Of a DNA stretch of 52,616 nt, positions 7,838 to 15,984 are shown one piece after another. Source of the stretch: JAAXTX01 sp035560715 (GTDB lineage: Bacteria > Patescibacteriota > Minisyncoccia > Moranbacterales > UBA1568); NCBI GenBank assembly GCA_035560715.1, contig DATMYW010000041.1:1-52616 (forward strand), given 5' to 3'. The translations under genes were made by a program, and so were the position numbers. The notes under the pieces were generated by a model. It did not search any database. It worked only from the letters and a program-made list of their open reading frames with translations, and was not told the DNA's origin. Position 1 is the stretch's first letter; the number at the start of each line of letters is the position of its first letter.

Positions 7838-8644
7838 ATGAATATCGGCGTCGGGTCGGCCGAAGCCGAAAGGAAAAAAAGAATAATAATCACCGGAGGA
7901 ACGGAGGGGATCGGCTATGCCATAGCGAAGGATCTCTTCGCGGGCGGAGGTGATATAGCGATCTGTGCCCGGACGAAGGGGACTGTCGACCGATTTGCCG
8001 AAGAAAACGAGGGGGCTATCGCACTTCAGGCGGACCTGTCGGATAGGCGTGCGGCGGCTTCCTTCGTCGCGGAGAGTATTCGGGACCTGGGCGGTTTGGA
8101 TGCGCTCATTCTTAACGCTGCCGTTACGGGAATGACTGAGGATGACGTAGAGGTGTTCAAAGTGAATCAGGTCGCTCAGATCGCGATGACTCGGGAAGCC
8201 GCAGAAGCGTTGAAGAAAAATCATGGCCGAGTCGTTTTTTTATCATCATCCGCGAAGTGCGTCGAAGGGGCGGAGTCATATGGGGCGTCCAAGAAACGGA
8301 TTGAGGAATGGCTGAAGGAATTTTCCGAGCGCCCCGAGAATGAAGGGATCGCGATTTTTTCAGTCATACCGGGGTCCTGCGATACACGAATGCATATGGA
8401 CGTTCTGGAACACGGAATCGGTGCCGTCAGGGAACGGACCGAACGGATCGTGAAAGAAGGATCATTGAGGGATCCGGAAATCGTCGGGCGGATCATATCG
8501 AAGATGGCGCTGTCGGGAATGAAGTTCGATCCGGAAACGGGTGAATATGACATTCCGATCGGACAGTGTGAGGTCGTGGCGATTTCGGACGAAAATATCG
8601 AGGCGGAGCAGATGATGATCGTTCAGGAAGGACCCGCCGCCTGA
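7838..8644 (+). CDS. SDR-family NAD(P)-dependent oxidoreductase
   Basis: A short-chain dehydrogenase/reductase of about 268 residues. It has the nucleotide-binding TGGTEGIG, NAAV at the NNAG position, and the catalytic set: the serine in FLSSSAKC and YGASK. Substrate unknown; the C-terminal 40 residues are not typical SDR sequence. ATGs at 7817 and 7820 are also in frame, but TATGAT at 7816-7821, with ATGACT 16 bp before it, looks like a -10 box, so 7838 is used. It seems slightly richer in A/T than its neighbours and lies just inside the right copy of the 51-bp repeat. Confidence 0.8.
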   Translation: MNIGVGSAEAERKKRIIITGGTEGIGYAIAKDLFAGGGDIAICARTKGTVDRFAEENEGAIALQADLSDRRAAASFVAESIRDLGGLDALILNAAVTGMTEDDVEVFKVNQVAQIAMTREAAEALKKNHGRVVFLSSSAKCVEGAESYGASKKRIEEWLKEFSERPENEGIAIFSVIPGSCDTRMHMDVLEHGIGAVRERTERIVKEGSLRDPEIVGRIISKMALSGMKFDPETGEYDIPIGQCEVVAISDENIEAEQMMIVQEGPAA

Positions 8645-8647
8645 TAT

Positions 8648-8698
8648 TCCTCGCCTCACTCGAATCCGACCCGGCGCGGTGGGAGGAACTGCGGTTCG
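8648..8698 (+). repeat. 51-bp direct repeat, copy 2 (orphan rfbC tail)
   Basis: Exact copy of 7088-7138, four bases after the SDR stop codon. Read in the rfbC frame it gives the RfbC C-terminus followed by GTC TGA, so it would be a complete alternative end of rfbC. It has no start codon or reading frame of its own here. Confidence 0.95.
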
Positions 8699-8716
8699 TC
8701 TGAGGCGTTCATGAAG

Positions 8717-8750
8717 AAAAAAAGCGGCCTCACGTGTGAGCGTGTGGCCG
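8717..8750 (-). terminator. Minus-strand terminator of the micro-gene
   Basis: Stem CGGCC-CACG / CGTG-GGCCG (8725-8734 with 8741-8750, one T-T mismatch). On the minus strand it is followed by seven T residues (8717-8723). It lies 23 bp after the stop of the small minus-strand gene. Confidence 0.75.
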
Positions 8751-8772
8751 TTAGTGTCTCTGTGTCGCACGG

Positions 8773-8943
8773 CTACCTGGTAGCGCGGACGACGATTTCT
8801 GGGGCGGTCATATGATATTCGACCACCGATATTTTCTTTGCCTCCGGGAGGCGCGGTCCTGCGGCGATACTGCCGAGGAACATGAGGAAGGTCAGCGAAT
8901 ACATCGCGACCCTCGAGCCTGAAATGCAGATGCCGTATCCCAT
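8773..8943 (-). CDS. Small membrane-anchored protein (56 aa), unknown
   Basis: A short minus-strand gene encoding 56 residues. It begins MGYGICISGS, has one hydrophobic segment (about residues 12-29, VAMYSLTFLMFLGSIAAG), and ends with a polar tail (KKISVVEYHMTAPEIVVRAT). No family is recognised. It is believed real because it sits in a complete unit: a consensus promoter upstream (8987-9015), a 45-base leader, and a terminator 23 bp after the stop. It is the only minus-strand gene between 1 and 27 kb. Its role cannot be inferred; a membrane or exported peptide is likely. Confidence 0.6.
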   Translation of the reverse strand: MGYGICISGSRVAMYSLTFLMFLGSIAAGPRLPEAKKISVVEYHMTAPEIVVRATR

Positions 8944-8986
8944 GGCTATACCGGGTTGAGTTGCGGAAAGAACTACTTAACCGTGT

Positions 8987-9015
8987 ATGATACTCCAATT
9001 TAGCCGATTTGTCAA
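8987..9015 (-). promoter_or_regulatory. Minus-strand sigma-70 promoter (TTGACA-N17-TATCAT)
   Basis: Read on the minus strand, TTGACA (9010-9015) and TATCAT (8987-8992) are separated by exactly 17 bp. It points toward the 56-residue gene whose ATG is 44 bp downstream of the -10 box. Confidence 0.8.
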
Positions 9016-9161
9016 TAGTGCGTTGATTCGATGCTTGAATAAAGGAATAGTTTGACAAAATAGTATCGAAAATCCGGCCATTTCTCCGTTTGAGCCGTTT
9101 CCGACACGGCGGGACTCATGTATACTTGCAATATGGATTACTTCAATCATTCAACCGGAAT

Positions 9162-10166
9162 ATGAAACTGCTTGTCACCGGCGGGGCGGGGTTTATCGGG
9201 TCGAATTTCGTGCATCATGTCCTGCGGGAACACCCGGATACGCAGGTGACCGTGCTTGATTTACTGACGTATGCCGGGAATCTGGAGAACCTGAAAGAAG
9301 CCGAAGGAAATCCGCGTTTGCGGTTCGTGAAGGGGGATATCACCGATCCGGATACGGTAAACCCGCTCGTCGCGGAGTGCGATGCGGTGGTGCATTTCGC
9401 GGCGGAATCGCACGTGGACCGATCGATCATGGACCCGGTGTCTTTCGTCCGGACGAACGTATTCGGGACGCAGGTGTTGCTCGATGCGGCGCGCAATCAT
9501 GGCGGCAAGCGGTTCCATCACGTGTCGACGGACGAGGTCTTCGGCGCGCTCGGGCCGGACGATGCGCCGTTTTCCGAGGACACGCCGTACGACCCGCGCA
9601 GTCCCTACAGCGCCTCGAAGGCCGGGTCGGATCATCTGGTCCGCGCGTATTTCCATACGTACGGTCTGCCGGTGACGATCTCGAACTGCTCGAACAACTA
9701 CGGGCCGTACCATTTTCCGGAGAAACTCATTCCGCTTGCCATCACGAACCTGCTCGAAGGGAAGATGGTCCCGGTCTATGGCGACGGGAAGCAGGTCCGC
9801 GACTGGCTCCACGTGGAGGATCACTGCCGTGCGATCGACCTCGTGCTCCGCACGGGGACTATCGGGGAGACGTACTGCGTCGGCGGGAACGGAGAGCGGA
9901 AGAATATCGAGATCGTGAAGGCCCTACTCGGTATCATGGGCAAGGACGAGTCCGCCATCGAATACGTGAAAGACCGGCCCGGACATGACCGTCGCTACGC
10001 GATCGATTTCTCGAAGATAAAGAATGAACTCGGCTGGGAGCCCTCCGTTACGCTCGATGAGGGATTGCGACAGACCGTCGAATGGTTCAAGGAACACGAA
10101 GCGTGGTGGAAGGACGTGAAGAGCGGAGCGTACCGGGAGTATTACGGGAAGCAGTACGGAAGATAA
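9162..10166 (+). CDS. rfbB: dTDP-glucose 4,6-dehydratase
   Basis: RfbB (RmlB) converts dTDP-glucose to dTDP-4-keto-6-deoxyglucose, step two of dTDP-rhamnose synthesis. It is a 334-residue extended SDR with GGAGFIGSNF (about 8-17), AAESHVDRSI, STDEVFG with the active-site Asp-Glu, and the catalytic YSASKAG. The C-terminus GRR/HDRRYAIDFSKI matches the family. The start at 9162 gives MKLLVTGGAGF; the frame is open to 9090 but that part spans TATACT at 9121-9126, a possible -10 box. rfbD follows after a 121-bp gap. Confidence 0.95.
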   Translation: MKLLVTGGAGFIGSNFVHHVLREHPDTQVTVLDLLTYAGNLENLKEAEGNPRLRFVKGDITDPDTVNPLVAECDAVVHFAAESHVDRSIMDPVSFVRTNVFGTQVLLDAARNHGGKRFHHVSTDEVFGALGPDDAPFSEDTPYDPRSPYSASKAGSDHLVRAYFHTYGLPVTISNCSNNYGPYHFPEKLIPLAITNLLEGKMVPVYGDGKQVRDWLHVEDHCRAIDLVLRTGTIGETYCVGGNGERKNIEIVKALLGIMGKDESAIEYVKDRPGHDRRYAIDFSKIKNELGWEPSVTLDEGLRQTVEWFKEHEAWWKDVKSGAYREYYGKQYGR

Positions 10167-10210
10167 GTCTCAAGTCGAAAGTCCGAAAAGCCACAAGCCT
10201 ATAAAGTCCG
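10167..10210 (+). repeat. Heptad repeat array (AAGTCNA type)
   Basis: Degenerate 7- to 8-bp units (AAGTCTC, AAGTCGA, AAGTCCG, AAAGCCAC, AAGCCTAT, AAAGTCCG) between rfbB and rfbD. The same subclass lies at 21253-21278, 27414-27450, 32849-32908 and (inverted) 38246-38283. Confidence 0.6.
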
Positions 10211-10287
10211 TCTGGCAAGTATGTCGGTCATCTGAAACGTGACAGACAAGGCGGTGGTGATGACTGCCGGTGTGTAACGGATGAAAC

Positions 10288-11163
10288 ATGGAAATTATGA
10301 AGGAACAGAAGGCGCTCGTGATCGGGTCGAAGGGGATGCTTGGACAGGAACTCGTCCGTTCGTTCGGAGATGCCGGGTTCGAGACGAACGGATGGGATTT
10401 CGGCGATATCGACGTGACGGATGCCACGGCGGCGCGGGAGAGGATCGTCGCACTCGCGCCGGACGTGATCCTGAACGCGGTCGGATACAATGCGGTTGAC
10501 CTGTGCGAATCGGACGAAGCGGAATTCAAGAAGGCATGGCGGCTCAATGCCGAGGTGCCCGGGGAACTCGCAAGCGTCGCGAAAGACCTTGGCGCGACGT
10601 TTGTCCACTATTCGACCGACTACGTGTTCGACGGGGAACAGCAAGGCGACGGATATGCCGAGGATGCGGAACCGAGTCCGATTTCCAAGTATGGCGAGAG
10701 CAAACTCGGCGGCGAGAAATCGACGAGAGGCATCGGTGGGAAATACTACGTGATCAGACTCTCGAAGCTGTTCGGGAAGCCCGCGATATCGGCGGGAGGG
10801 AAGCTGAGCTTCTTCGCGAAGATGGAAACGGTCGCGCGCGAGAATGGCACGGTCTCGGGGGTCGATGACGAGAACGGATGTTTCACGTATGCACCGGATC
10901 TGGCCGATGCGACACGCTCTCTGGTGCTTGATTCGGCTCCGTCCGGGGTGTACCATCTGGTAAACGAGGGGCCGGCGACCTGGTACGGGGCCCTGCGTAC
11001 ATATTTCGGCATCAAAGGCATCGAAGCGGACGTTTCTCCGGTGTCGGGAGACTTGTTTCCGCGGCCCGCGAAGCGCCCGAAGGATTCGACCCTGCGGAAC
11101 ACCAAGCGGCCCGCGCTTCGGAGTCTCGATGAGGCGCTGTGCGCGTTCGCGGCCGTGGAATAA
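10288..11163 (+). CDS. rfbD: dTDP-4-dehydrorhamnose reductase
   Basis: RfbD (RmlD) performs the last, NAD(P)H-dependent step to dTDP-L-rhamnose. The 291-residue protein has the Rossmann motif GSKGMLGQEL, NAVGYNAVDLCESD (family: NAAAYTAVDxAE), STDYVFDG and the catalytic YGESKLGGE. ATGs at 10288 and 10297 are both possible starts. It lies between rfbB and a DUF475 membrane protein; rfbA is 2.3 kb downstream. With rfbC, rfbB and rfbA the complete four-enzyme pathway is present. Confidence 0.92.
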   Translation: MEIMKEQKALVIGSKGMLGQELVRSFGDAGFETNGWDFGDIDVTDATAARERIVALAPDVILNAVGYNAVDLCESDEAEFKKAWRLNAEVPGELASVAKDLGATFVHYSTDYVFDGEQQGDGYAEDAEPSPISKYGESKLGGEKSTRGIGGKYYVIRLSKLFGKPAISAGGKLSFFAKMETVARENGTVSGVDDENGCFTYAPDLADATRSLVLDSAPSGVYHLVNEGPATWYGALRTYFGIKGIEADVSPVSGDLFPRPAKRPKDSTLRNTKRPALRSLDEALCAFAAVE

Positions 11164-11187
11164 CGTCTCTCCTTTCAACGGACCGGT

Positions 11188-12120
11188 ATGATTCTTTCGA
11201 TTCTATTGACCGTTATCGGACTCGCGCTGTTCGAGGCCGTGTCGAGCATCGACAACGCGGTCATCAACGCGGAGGTGCTCGCGACCATGGGGAAAAAATC
11301 CCGGCGGTTCTTTCTGACGTGGGGAATCTTCCTCGCGGTATTCGTGGTGCGCGGGCTCCTGCCGTGGCTCATCGTGTGGGCGACGGTACCTTCGCTCGGG
11401 TTCCTTGGGTCGTTCACGGCGACCTTCTCGAACGATCCGACGGTCGCGCATGCGATCGAATCGTCCGCGCCGATCCTACTCATCGGCGGCGGCATCTTCA
11501 TGATCTTCCTGTTCTTCCACTGGCTGTTCCTCGAAGACAAGGAATACGGACTCGCGGCGATCGAACCGTTCTTCAGTCGGCAGGGGGCGTGGTTCTATGC
11601 GACCGTGTCGGTCATTCTGGCGGCGGTCGTTTGGTTCGCGCTCAAGCAAAGCCCATTGCTCGGATTCGGCGCGGTTATCGGTTCGACCGTCTTTTTCCTG
11701 ACACACGGGTTCCGCCAGAACGCCGAGATGGTCGAGTTGGAATTGGCCGGCGGGAAGTCGACCCTGTCCGATCTGAGCAAGGTGCTGTTCCTTGAGGTGA
11801 TCGATCTTTCGTTCTCGATCGACGGCGTACTCGGTGCGTTCGCCTTCACGCTTTCAGTACCGCTCATTCTCATCGGGAACGGCATCGGAGCGATCATCGT
11901 GCGACAATTGACGGTGGCGAATATCGAACGGGTGAAACGGTACGTCTTTCTGAAGAACGGCGCGATGTATTCCATCGCGATCCTGGGATTCGTGATGATC
12001 GCGGATTCGTTCGGCGCGGAACTGCCGAGCTGGTTTTCCCCGGTTTCGACGGTCGCGGTCATCGGATTCTTTTTTTGGAAGTCGGTCCGGTTTTCGTCCG
12101 TGGTCGCAACCAATGCCTAA
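11188..12120 (+). CDS. DUF475 family (TerC-like) integral membrane protein
   Basis: A 310-residue polytopic membrane protein of the DUF475 family in the TerC/LysE-like superfamily. The two family signature helices are visible: FEAVSSIDNAVINAEVL near the N-terminus and EVIDLSFSIDGVLGAFAF in the second half, both with acidic residues buried in helices. About eight membrane segments can be drawn. TerC-type proteins are linked to metal ion export or metalation, but the substrate is not known for this branch. It overlaps glyA slightly or abuts it, suggesting co-transcription. Confidence 0.82.
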   Translation: MILSILLTVIGLALFEAVSSIDNAVINAEVLATMGKKSRRFFLTWGIFLAVFVVRGLLPWLIVWATVPSLGFLGSFTATFSNDPTVAHAIESSAPILLIGGGIFMIFLFFHWLFLEDKEYGLAAIEPFFSRQGAWFYATVSVILAAVVWFALKQSPLLGFGAVIGSTVFFLTHGFRQNAEMVELELAGGKSTLSDLSKVLFLEVIDLSFSIDGVLGAFAFTLSVPLILIGNGIGAIIVRQLTVANIERVKRYVFLKNGAMYSIAILGFVMIADSFGAELPSWFSPVSTVAVIGFFFWKSVRFSSVVATNA

Positions 12121-12130
12121 TCGTATCGCT

Positions 12131-13375
12131 ATGAACACATATCGGTCACTCAAAGTATCCGACAGGGAGGCATACGACGCACTCAAAGGGGAGATGCGTC
12201 GTGAAGAACAGGGACTCGAACTGATCGCTTCGGAAAATACCGTTTCCGAGGCCGTACTCGACGCGCTCGGTTCGGTGTTCACGAACAAGTATTCCGAAGG
12301 ATATCCGGGCAACCGCTACTATGGCGGACAGGATTACACGGATGTCATCGAGACGCTCGCGATCGATCGCGTGAAGCGGTTGTTCGGCGCGGAGCATGCC
12401 AACGTGCAGCCGCTTTCGGGAGCGTCGGCGAACCTGGCGGCCTATGCCGCGACTCTGTCTCCGGGAGATACCGTGCTCGGCATGGATCTCTCTCATGGCG
12501 GCCATCTGACCCATGGGCACCCGGTCACGCTCCCCGCGAAAGTGTTCAGGTTCGTACGGTACAAGACGGAGGCGGACGGAACCATCGACTATGACAAGCT
12601 TGAGGCGCTTGCGAAAAAGGAGAAGCCGAAACTTATGCTTGCGGGATTTTCCTCGTATACGCGGCAGCTCGACTACGCCCGGTTCGTCGAAATCGCTCGC
12701 AAGGTCGGCGCGGTCACGATGATGGATATGGCGCATATCGCCGGGATGGTTGCCGGATCCGCCCTTCCGAATCCCGTGCCGCACTTCGATATCGTGACGG
12801 CGACGACGCACAAAACCCTGCGCGGTCCGCGTGGGGGGCTCATCCTCTGCAAGGAGCCGTTCGCCAAGGCGATCGACAAGGCCGTGTTCCCGGGCGTGCA
12901 GGGCGGTCCGCACATGCATATGGTGCTCGCGAAGGCAGTCGCGTTCGGCGAGGCGCTCCGACCCGAGTTCCGCGAATACGCGAAACAGATTCTCCTCAAT
13001 GCGAAGGCGATGGAAGCGGAACTCGTCGCGCTCGGGTACGCGATCGTCTTCGGTACGACCGAGAACCATATGCTGCTCATCGACACGGTGAAGAGTCGCG
13101 GAGTATCGGGGCAGGACGCGCAGGGCTGGCTCGATCGTGCCGGAATCACGGTGAACAAGAACGTCCTTCCGGACGATCCCCGCGGACCGATGGATCCCTC
13201 GGGGATACGGATAGGCGTCCCCGCATCGACGACGCGGGGCATGAAGGAGGGCGAGATGGTGCAGATCGCGCGATGGATAGATCGGGCGCTCCTCTCGGAC
13301 GGGAAGAAAGGAATCCTCTCCGCCATACGTAAAGAAGTGAAGGCGCTGTGTAAGATTTTCCCGATTTATCACTGA
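12131..13375 (+). CDS. glyA: Serine hydroxymethyltransferase
   Basis: GlyA is the PLP enzyme interconverting serine and glycine with tetrahydrofolate as one-carbon carrier. The 414-residue protein has LELIASENTVSEAVL, NKYSEGYPGNRYYGG, VQPLSGASAN, and TTTHKTLRGPRGG with PLP lysine at about K228. The length is typical. ATG at 12113 is also in frame and overlaps the upstream gene by 8 bp; 12131 fits family length better. It is a housekeeping enzyme with no obvious link to the polysaccharide genes around it. Confidence 0.95.
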   Translation: MNTYRSLKVSDREAYDALKGEMRREEQGLELIASENTVSEAVLDALGSVFTNKYSEGYPGNRYYGGQDYTDVIETLAIDRVKRLFGAEHANVQPLSGASANLAAYAATLSPGDTVLGMDLSHGGHLTHGHPVTLPAKVFRFVRYKTEADGTIDYDKLEALAKKEKPKLMLAGFSSYTRQLDYARFVEIARKVGAVTMMDMAHIAGMVAGSALPNPVPHFDIVTATTHKTLRGPRGGLILCKEPFAKAIDKAVFPGVQGGPHMHMVLAKAVAFGEALRPEFREYAKQILLNAKAMEAELVALGYAIVFGTTENHMLLIDTVKSRGVSGQDAQGWLDRAGITVNKNVLPDDPRGPMDPSGIRIGVPASTTRGMKEGEMVQIARWIDRALLSDGKKGILSAIRKEVKALCKIFPIYH

Positions 13376-13388
13376 ACGCTTCCCCGTT

Positions 13389-13435
13389 TGATTCTTGGTT
13401 CATAATTCCCGACTCCTGATCCATTATTCTTCAAG
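13389..13435 (-). repeat. Heptad repeat array (GAATNNN type, minus strand)
   Basis: Read on the minus strand: GAATAAT, GGATCAG, GAGTCGG, GAATTAT, GAACCAA, GAATCAA. It ends a few bases before the rfbA start codon. Confidence 0.6.
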
Positions 13436-13438
13436 CAT

Positions 13439-14236
13439 ATGAAAGGCATTATTCTCGCCGGTGGAACCGGCACGCGACTCCTGCCGCTGACGGCGGTCCT
13501 GATCAAGCAGCTCCTCCCGGTCTATGACCGTCCTATGATTTTCTATCCGCTCAACACGCTCATCCAGGCGGGCATACGCGATATCCTTGTCATCGTTCCG
13601 CCGGAGTATTCCGGAAGCTATCTTAATCTGCTCGGATCGATGTTCCAGAAGCGCGCGGTGAACCTCACGTTCATCGTCCAGAAGCGGCCGGGAGGGCTGC
13701 CGGAGGCGTACATCCTCGGTGAGGACTTCCTTGACGGTGGGGCGTCCGCCCTTATTCTCGGCGACAATATCTTCGAGGACGATTTCTCGGAGGCGGTCGA
13801 GAATTTTCAGTCGGGCGGACGGGTCTTCGCGAAACAGGTTCCGGATCCGGAGCGCTTCGGGGTCGTCGAGTTCGATGAGACGACCGGGAAAGTGATCTCG
13901 ATCGAGGAGAAACCGGTCGAACCCAAGAGTCATTTCGCGATTCCGGGCTTCTATCTCTATGATGGTAAGGCTTCGGAAATCGCGAGGGGCGTGAAAGCGT
14001 CTGATCGCGGCGAACTTGAGATAGTCGACATGCACCGGTCATATCTCGACCGTGGCGAACTCGATGTGCGGACCATCGATGGCGCGTGGTTCGACGCGGG
14101 GACGCATGATTCGCTGCTCGAAGCCTCGAACTACGTCAAGGAGAAGGATTTCCGAAGTCGATTCCATCCGATCGTGAACGAGGCGATAGACGAATTCAAT
14201 GCGGAGTTCAAGCGGCTTGCCACCCTCAAAAAATAG
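13439..14236 (+). CDS. rfbA: Glucose-1-phosphate thymidylyltransferase
   Basis: RfbA (RmlA) makes dTDP-glucose from dTTP and glucose-1-phosphate, the first step of the rhamnose pathway. The 265-residue protein starts MKGIILAGGTGTRLLPLT, with the nucleotidyltransferase signature GGTGTRL. KQLLPVYDRPMIFYPL, ALILGDNIF and WFDAGTHDSLLEA all match RmlA. It is shorter than the common ~290-residue enzyme and belongs to the compact branch. galU follows 71 bp later. Confidence 0.9.
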   Translation: MKGIILAGGTGTRLLPLTAVLIKQLLPVYDRPMIFYPLNTLIQAGIRDILVIVPPEYSGSYLNLLGSMFQKRAVNLTFIVQKRPGGLPEAYILGEDFLDGGASALILGDNIFEDDFSEAVENFQSGGRVFAKQVPDPERFGVVEFDETTGKVISIEEKPVEPKSHFAIPGFYLYDGKASEIARGVKASDRGELEIVDMHRSYLDRGELDVRTIDGAWFDAGTHDSLLEASNYVKEKDFRSRFHPIVNEAIDEFNAEFKRLATLKK

Positions 14237-14265
14237 CCTTGTTCCCGGGGTGTCACGGGGAATGG

Positions 14266-14271
14266 TATACT
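14266..14271 (+). promoter_or_regulatory. Candidate -10 box (TATACT) before galU
   Basis: TATACT 36 bp upstream of the galU start codon at 14307. No convincing -35 hexamer stands 16-18 bp upstream. It lies inside a leftward extension of the galU frame, which supports 14307 as the true start. Confidence 0.4.
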
Positions 14272-14306
14272 GGTATCGTATCCGACTAATCAGTCAGCTT
14301 CCGATT

Positions 14307-15191
14307 ATGAGCAAGGAGCCCATGCAGATCAAGAAGGCCATTTTTCTCGTCGCGGGATTCGGGACGAGGTTCCTGCCGGCGACGAAGGCACAGCCCAAGG
14401 AGATGTTGCCGATCGTCGACAAGCCGGTCGTGCAGTACCTTGCCGAGGAGGCGGTCGCGTCAGGCATTCGTGAGATCATCTTCGTGACCGGACGCGGGAA
14501 GCGCGCGATAGAGGATCACTTCGACGTCTCTTACGAGCTTGAGGACACGCTCGTGGAAAAGAACAAGCATGATCTTTTGGAACAGGTTCGGTCGATCTCC
14601 GGACTCGCGAAGTTCTCGTATGTGCGCCAGTCAAAACCGCTTGGCGACGGACACGCGCTCTTGCAGGCGGCACACCTCGTGGACGACGACGAACCGGTAC
14701 TCGTGTTTTTCGGCGACTGCATCTACGACAGCGATGTTCCGGCTGCGAAGCAACTTATGGACGCATATGAGGAGTATCGGACTCCGATCATCGGGGCGGC
14801 GGAGATCGCGCTTGAGGATGTGTCCAAATTCGGCGTGGTAGCGGGCGATCCGGCGGGGCAGCGTGATATCCGCGTCACCAGGATGGTAGAAAAGCCGAAG
14901 CCCGAAGAGGCACCCAGTCGGGCGGTCGCGGTCGGGAAATACGTCATTACCCGCGAGGTGTTCGATATCCTTTCCGGGATGGAATATGGGAAATCCGGCG
15001 AGATCCGGCTTGCGGACGCGTTCGATAGCATGCTCGAGAAGGGTTCGCCGATCCACGCGCGTATGCTCGTGGGAGAGTGGCTTGATACCGGCGACAAGTT
15101 CAATTTTCTCAAGGCGACGATCCATTTCGGACTGAAGCATCCGGAAGTCGGTGACCGACTCAGAGGGTTTCTCAAACAGCTTTCCTTGTAG
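14307..15191 (+). CDS. galU: UTP--glucose-1-phosphate uridylyltransferase
   Basis: GalU makes UDP-glucose, a donor for surface glycans. The 294-residue protein has GFGTRFLPATKAQPKEMLPI, DKPVVQYLAEEA, a DHFD block, and GDGHALLQAA. The C-terminus GEWLDTGDKFNFLKATI is typical of bacterial GalU. The start at 14307 (MSKEPMQIKKAIF) is chosen; 14322 is an alternative. It lies next to rfbA, so UDP-glucose and dTDP-rhamnose supply are coupled in one locus. Confidence 0.93.
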   Translation: MSKEPMQIKKAIFLVAGFGTRFLPATKAQPKEMLPIVDKPVVQYLAEEAVASGIREIIFVTGRGKRAIEDHFDVSYELEDTLVEKNKHDLLEQVRSISGLAKFSYVRQSKPLGDGHALLQAAHLVDDDEPVLVFFGDCIYDSDVPAAKQLMDAYEEYRTPIIGAAEIALEDVSKFGVVAGDPAGQRDIRVTRMVEKPKPEEAPSRAVAVGKYVITREVFDILSGMEYGKSGEIRLADAFDSMLEKGSPIHARMLVGEWLDTGDKFNFLKATIHFGLKHPEVGDRLRGFLKQLSL

Positions 15192-15258
15192 GGAAGTCAG
15201 TCATAACAAACGAAGAAGCGCGCCGGTTCCGCTCGGGACTGTGAGCTTTCAGACCGGA

Positions 15259-15984
15259 ATGTACTGGATATTTCTCCTGCTGTTCCTATTCATTACGGCG
15301 ACCCCGGAGTTCGTTAGGGGCGTCAAGTTCGGTTTGACCGAGGATATGGCGGAGACGCTTGTCGTGTTCCTGCTCGGTGCGACCGGATTCGCGCTTTTTT
15401 TCCTGAAGGAAAAATCCTTCCTTCGTCAGGTTAGGGAAAAAATACTTCTGCAGAGGGAAAAATCCGACATATCAAAGGATCTTTCGGAGTCGTATTCGTA
15501 TATCGGCGAGACGAACCGGCGCCTTGATCTCGTGAAAGGATTGGTGCTCTCCGTTCCGGAGATGACGGAACGTCTGCGGCGTGGTGAGAAGCGGAAGGCA
15601 TATCAGTCGTATGAGAAATCGGTGCTCATGGCGTGCAAGTCGGCAGCTTTCTTGATCCGGATCGTTGATACGGAACAAGGAGTGATCGAGAAGGAAATCC
15701 GCAATGGCAAAGTATCATCGTGTGCGGCTATTCCGGTTGAGACGCTGATTCGGCCGGGAAAAAAGCTCTACGAGGAGAATGGGTGTGTCATCGCGCGTTC
15801 GAGCGGGGCGATCGACGGATGTGCCGCCTATCTTCTGTTTCCGAAGACGATGAATCGGATCGAGGATCCGGACATGCTCGTGGCACTAGCCACACAGAGC
15901 CTCGTCCTGTATTTTCTCGAGCGGGTAGAGTGGAAGAACGACGGTTCCCTCGTTACGAAGTCCTTGAACCGGAAAAACCGATGA
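15259..15984 (+). CDS. Hypothetical membrane protein with coiled coil
   Basis: About 241 residues. Two closely spaced N-terminal membrane segments (MYWIFLLLFLFITATP and TLVVFLLGATGFALFFL) are followed by a basic coiled coil (LRQVREKILLQREKSDISKDL). A soluble cytoplasmic domain of about 150 residues follows with no recognisable family; its alternating strand-helix pattern could be GAF-like, but this is a guess. A GTG at 15241 is an alternative start. Its stop overlaps the next glycosyltransferase start by four bases (ATGA at 15981-15984), so they are translationally coupled; a role tied to glycan synthesis or sensing is possible. Confidence 0.6.
   Translation: MYWIFLLLFLFITATPEFVRGVKFGLTEDMAETLVVFLLGATGFALFFLKEKSFLRQVREKILLQREKSDISKDLSESYSYIGETNRRLDLVKGLVLSVPEMTERLRRGEKRKAYQSYEKSVLMACKSAAFLIRIVDTEQGVIEKEIRNGKVSSCAAIPVETLIRPGKKLYEENGCVIARSSGAIDGCAAYLLFPKTMNRIEDPDMLVALATQSLVLYFLERVEWKNDGSLVTKSLNRKNR

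Noticed and set aside
7139..8647. Insertion sequence between the 51-bp repeats
   Set aside because: No transposase and no terminal inverted repeats; 51 bp is too long for a usual target-site duplication, so it is reported only as a duplication-flanked segment.
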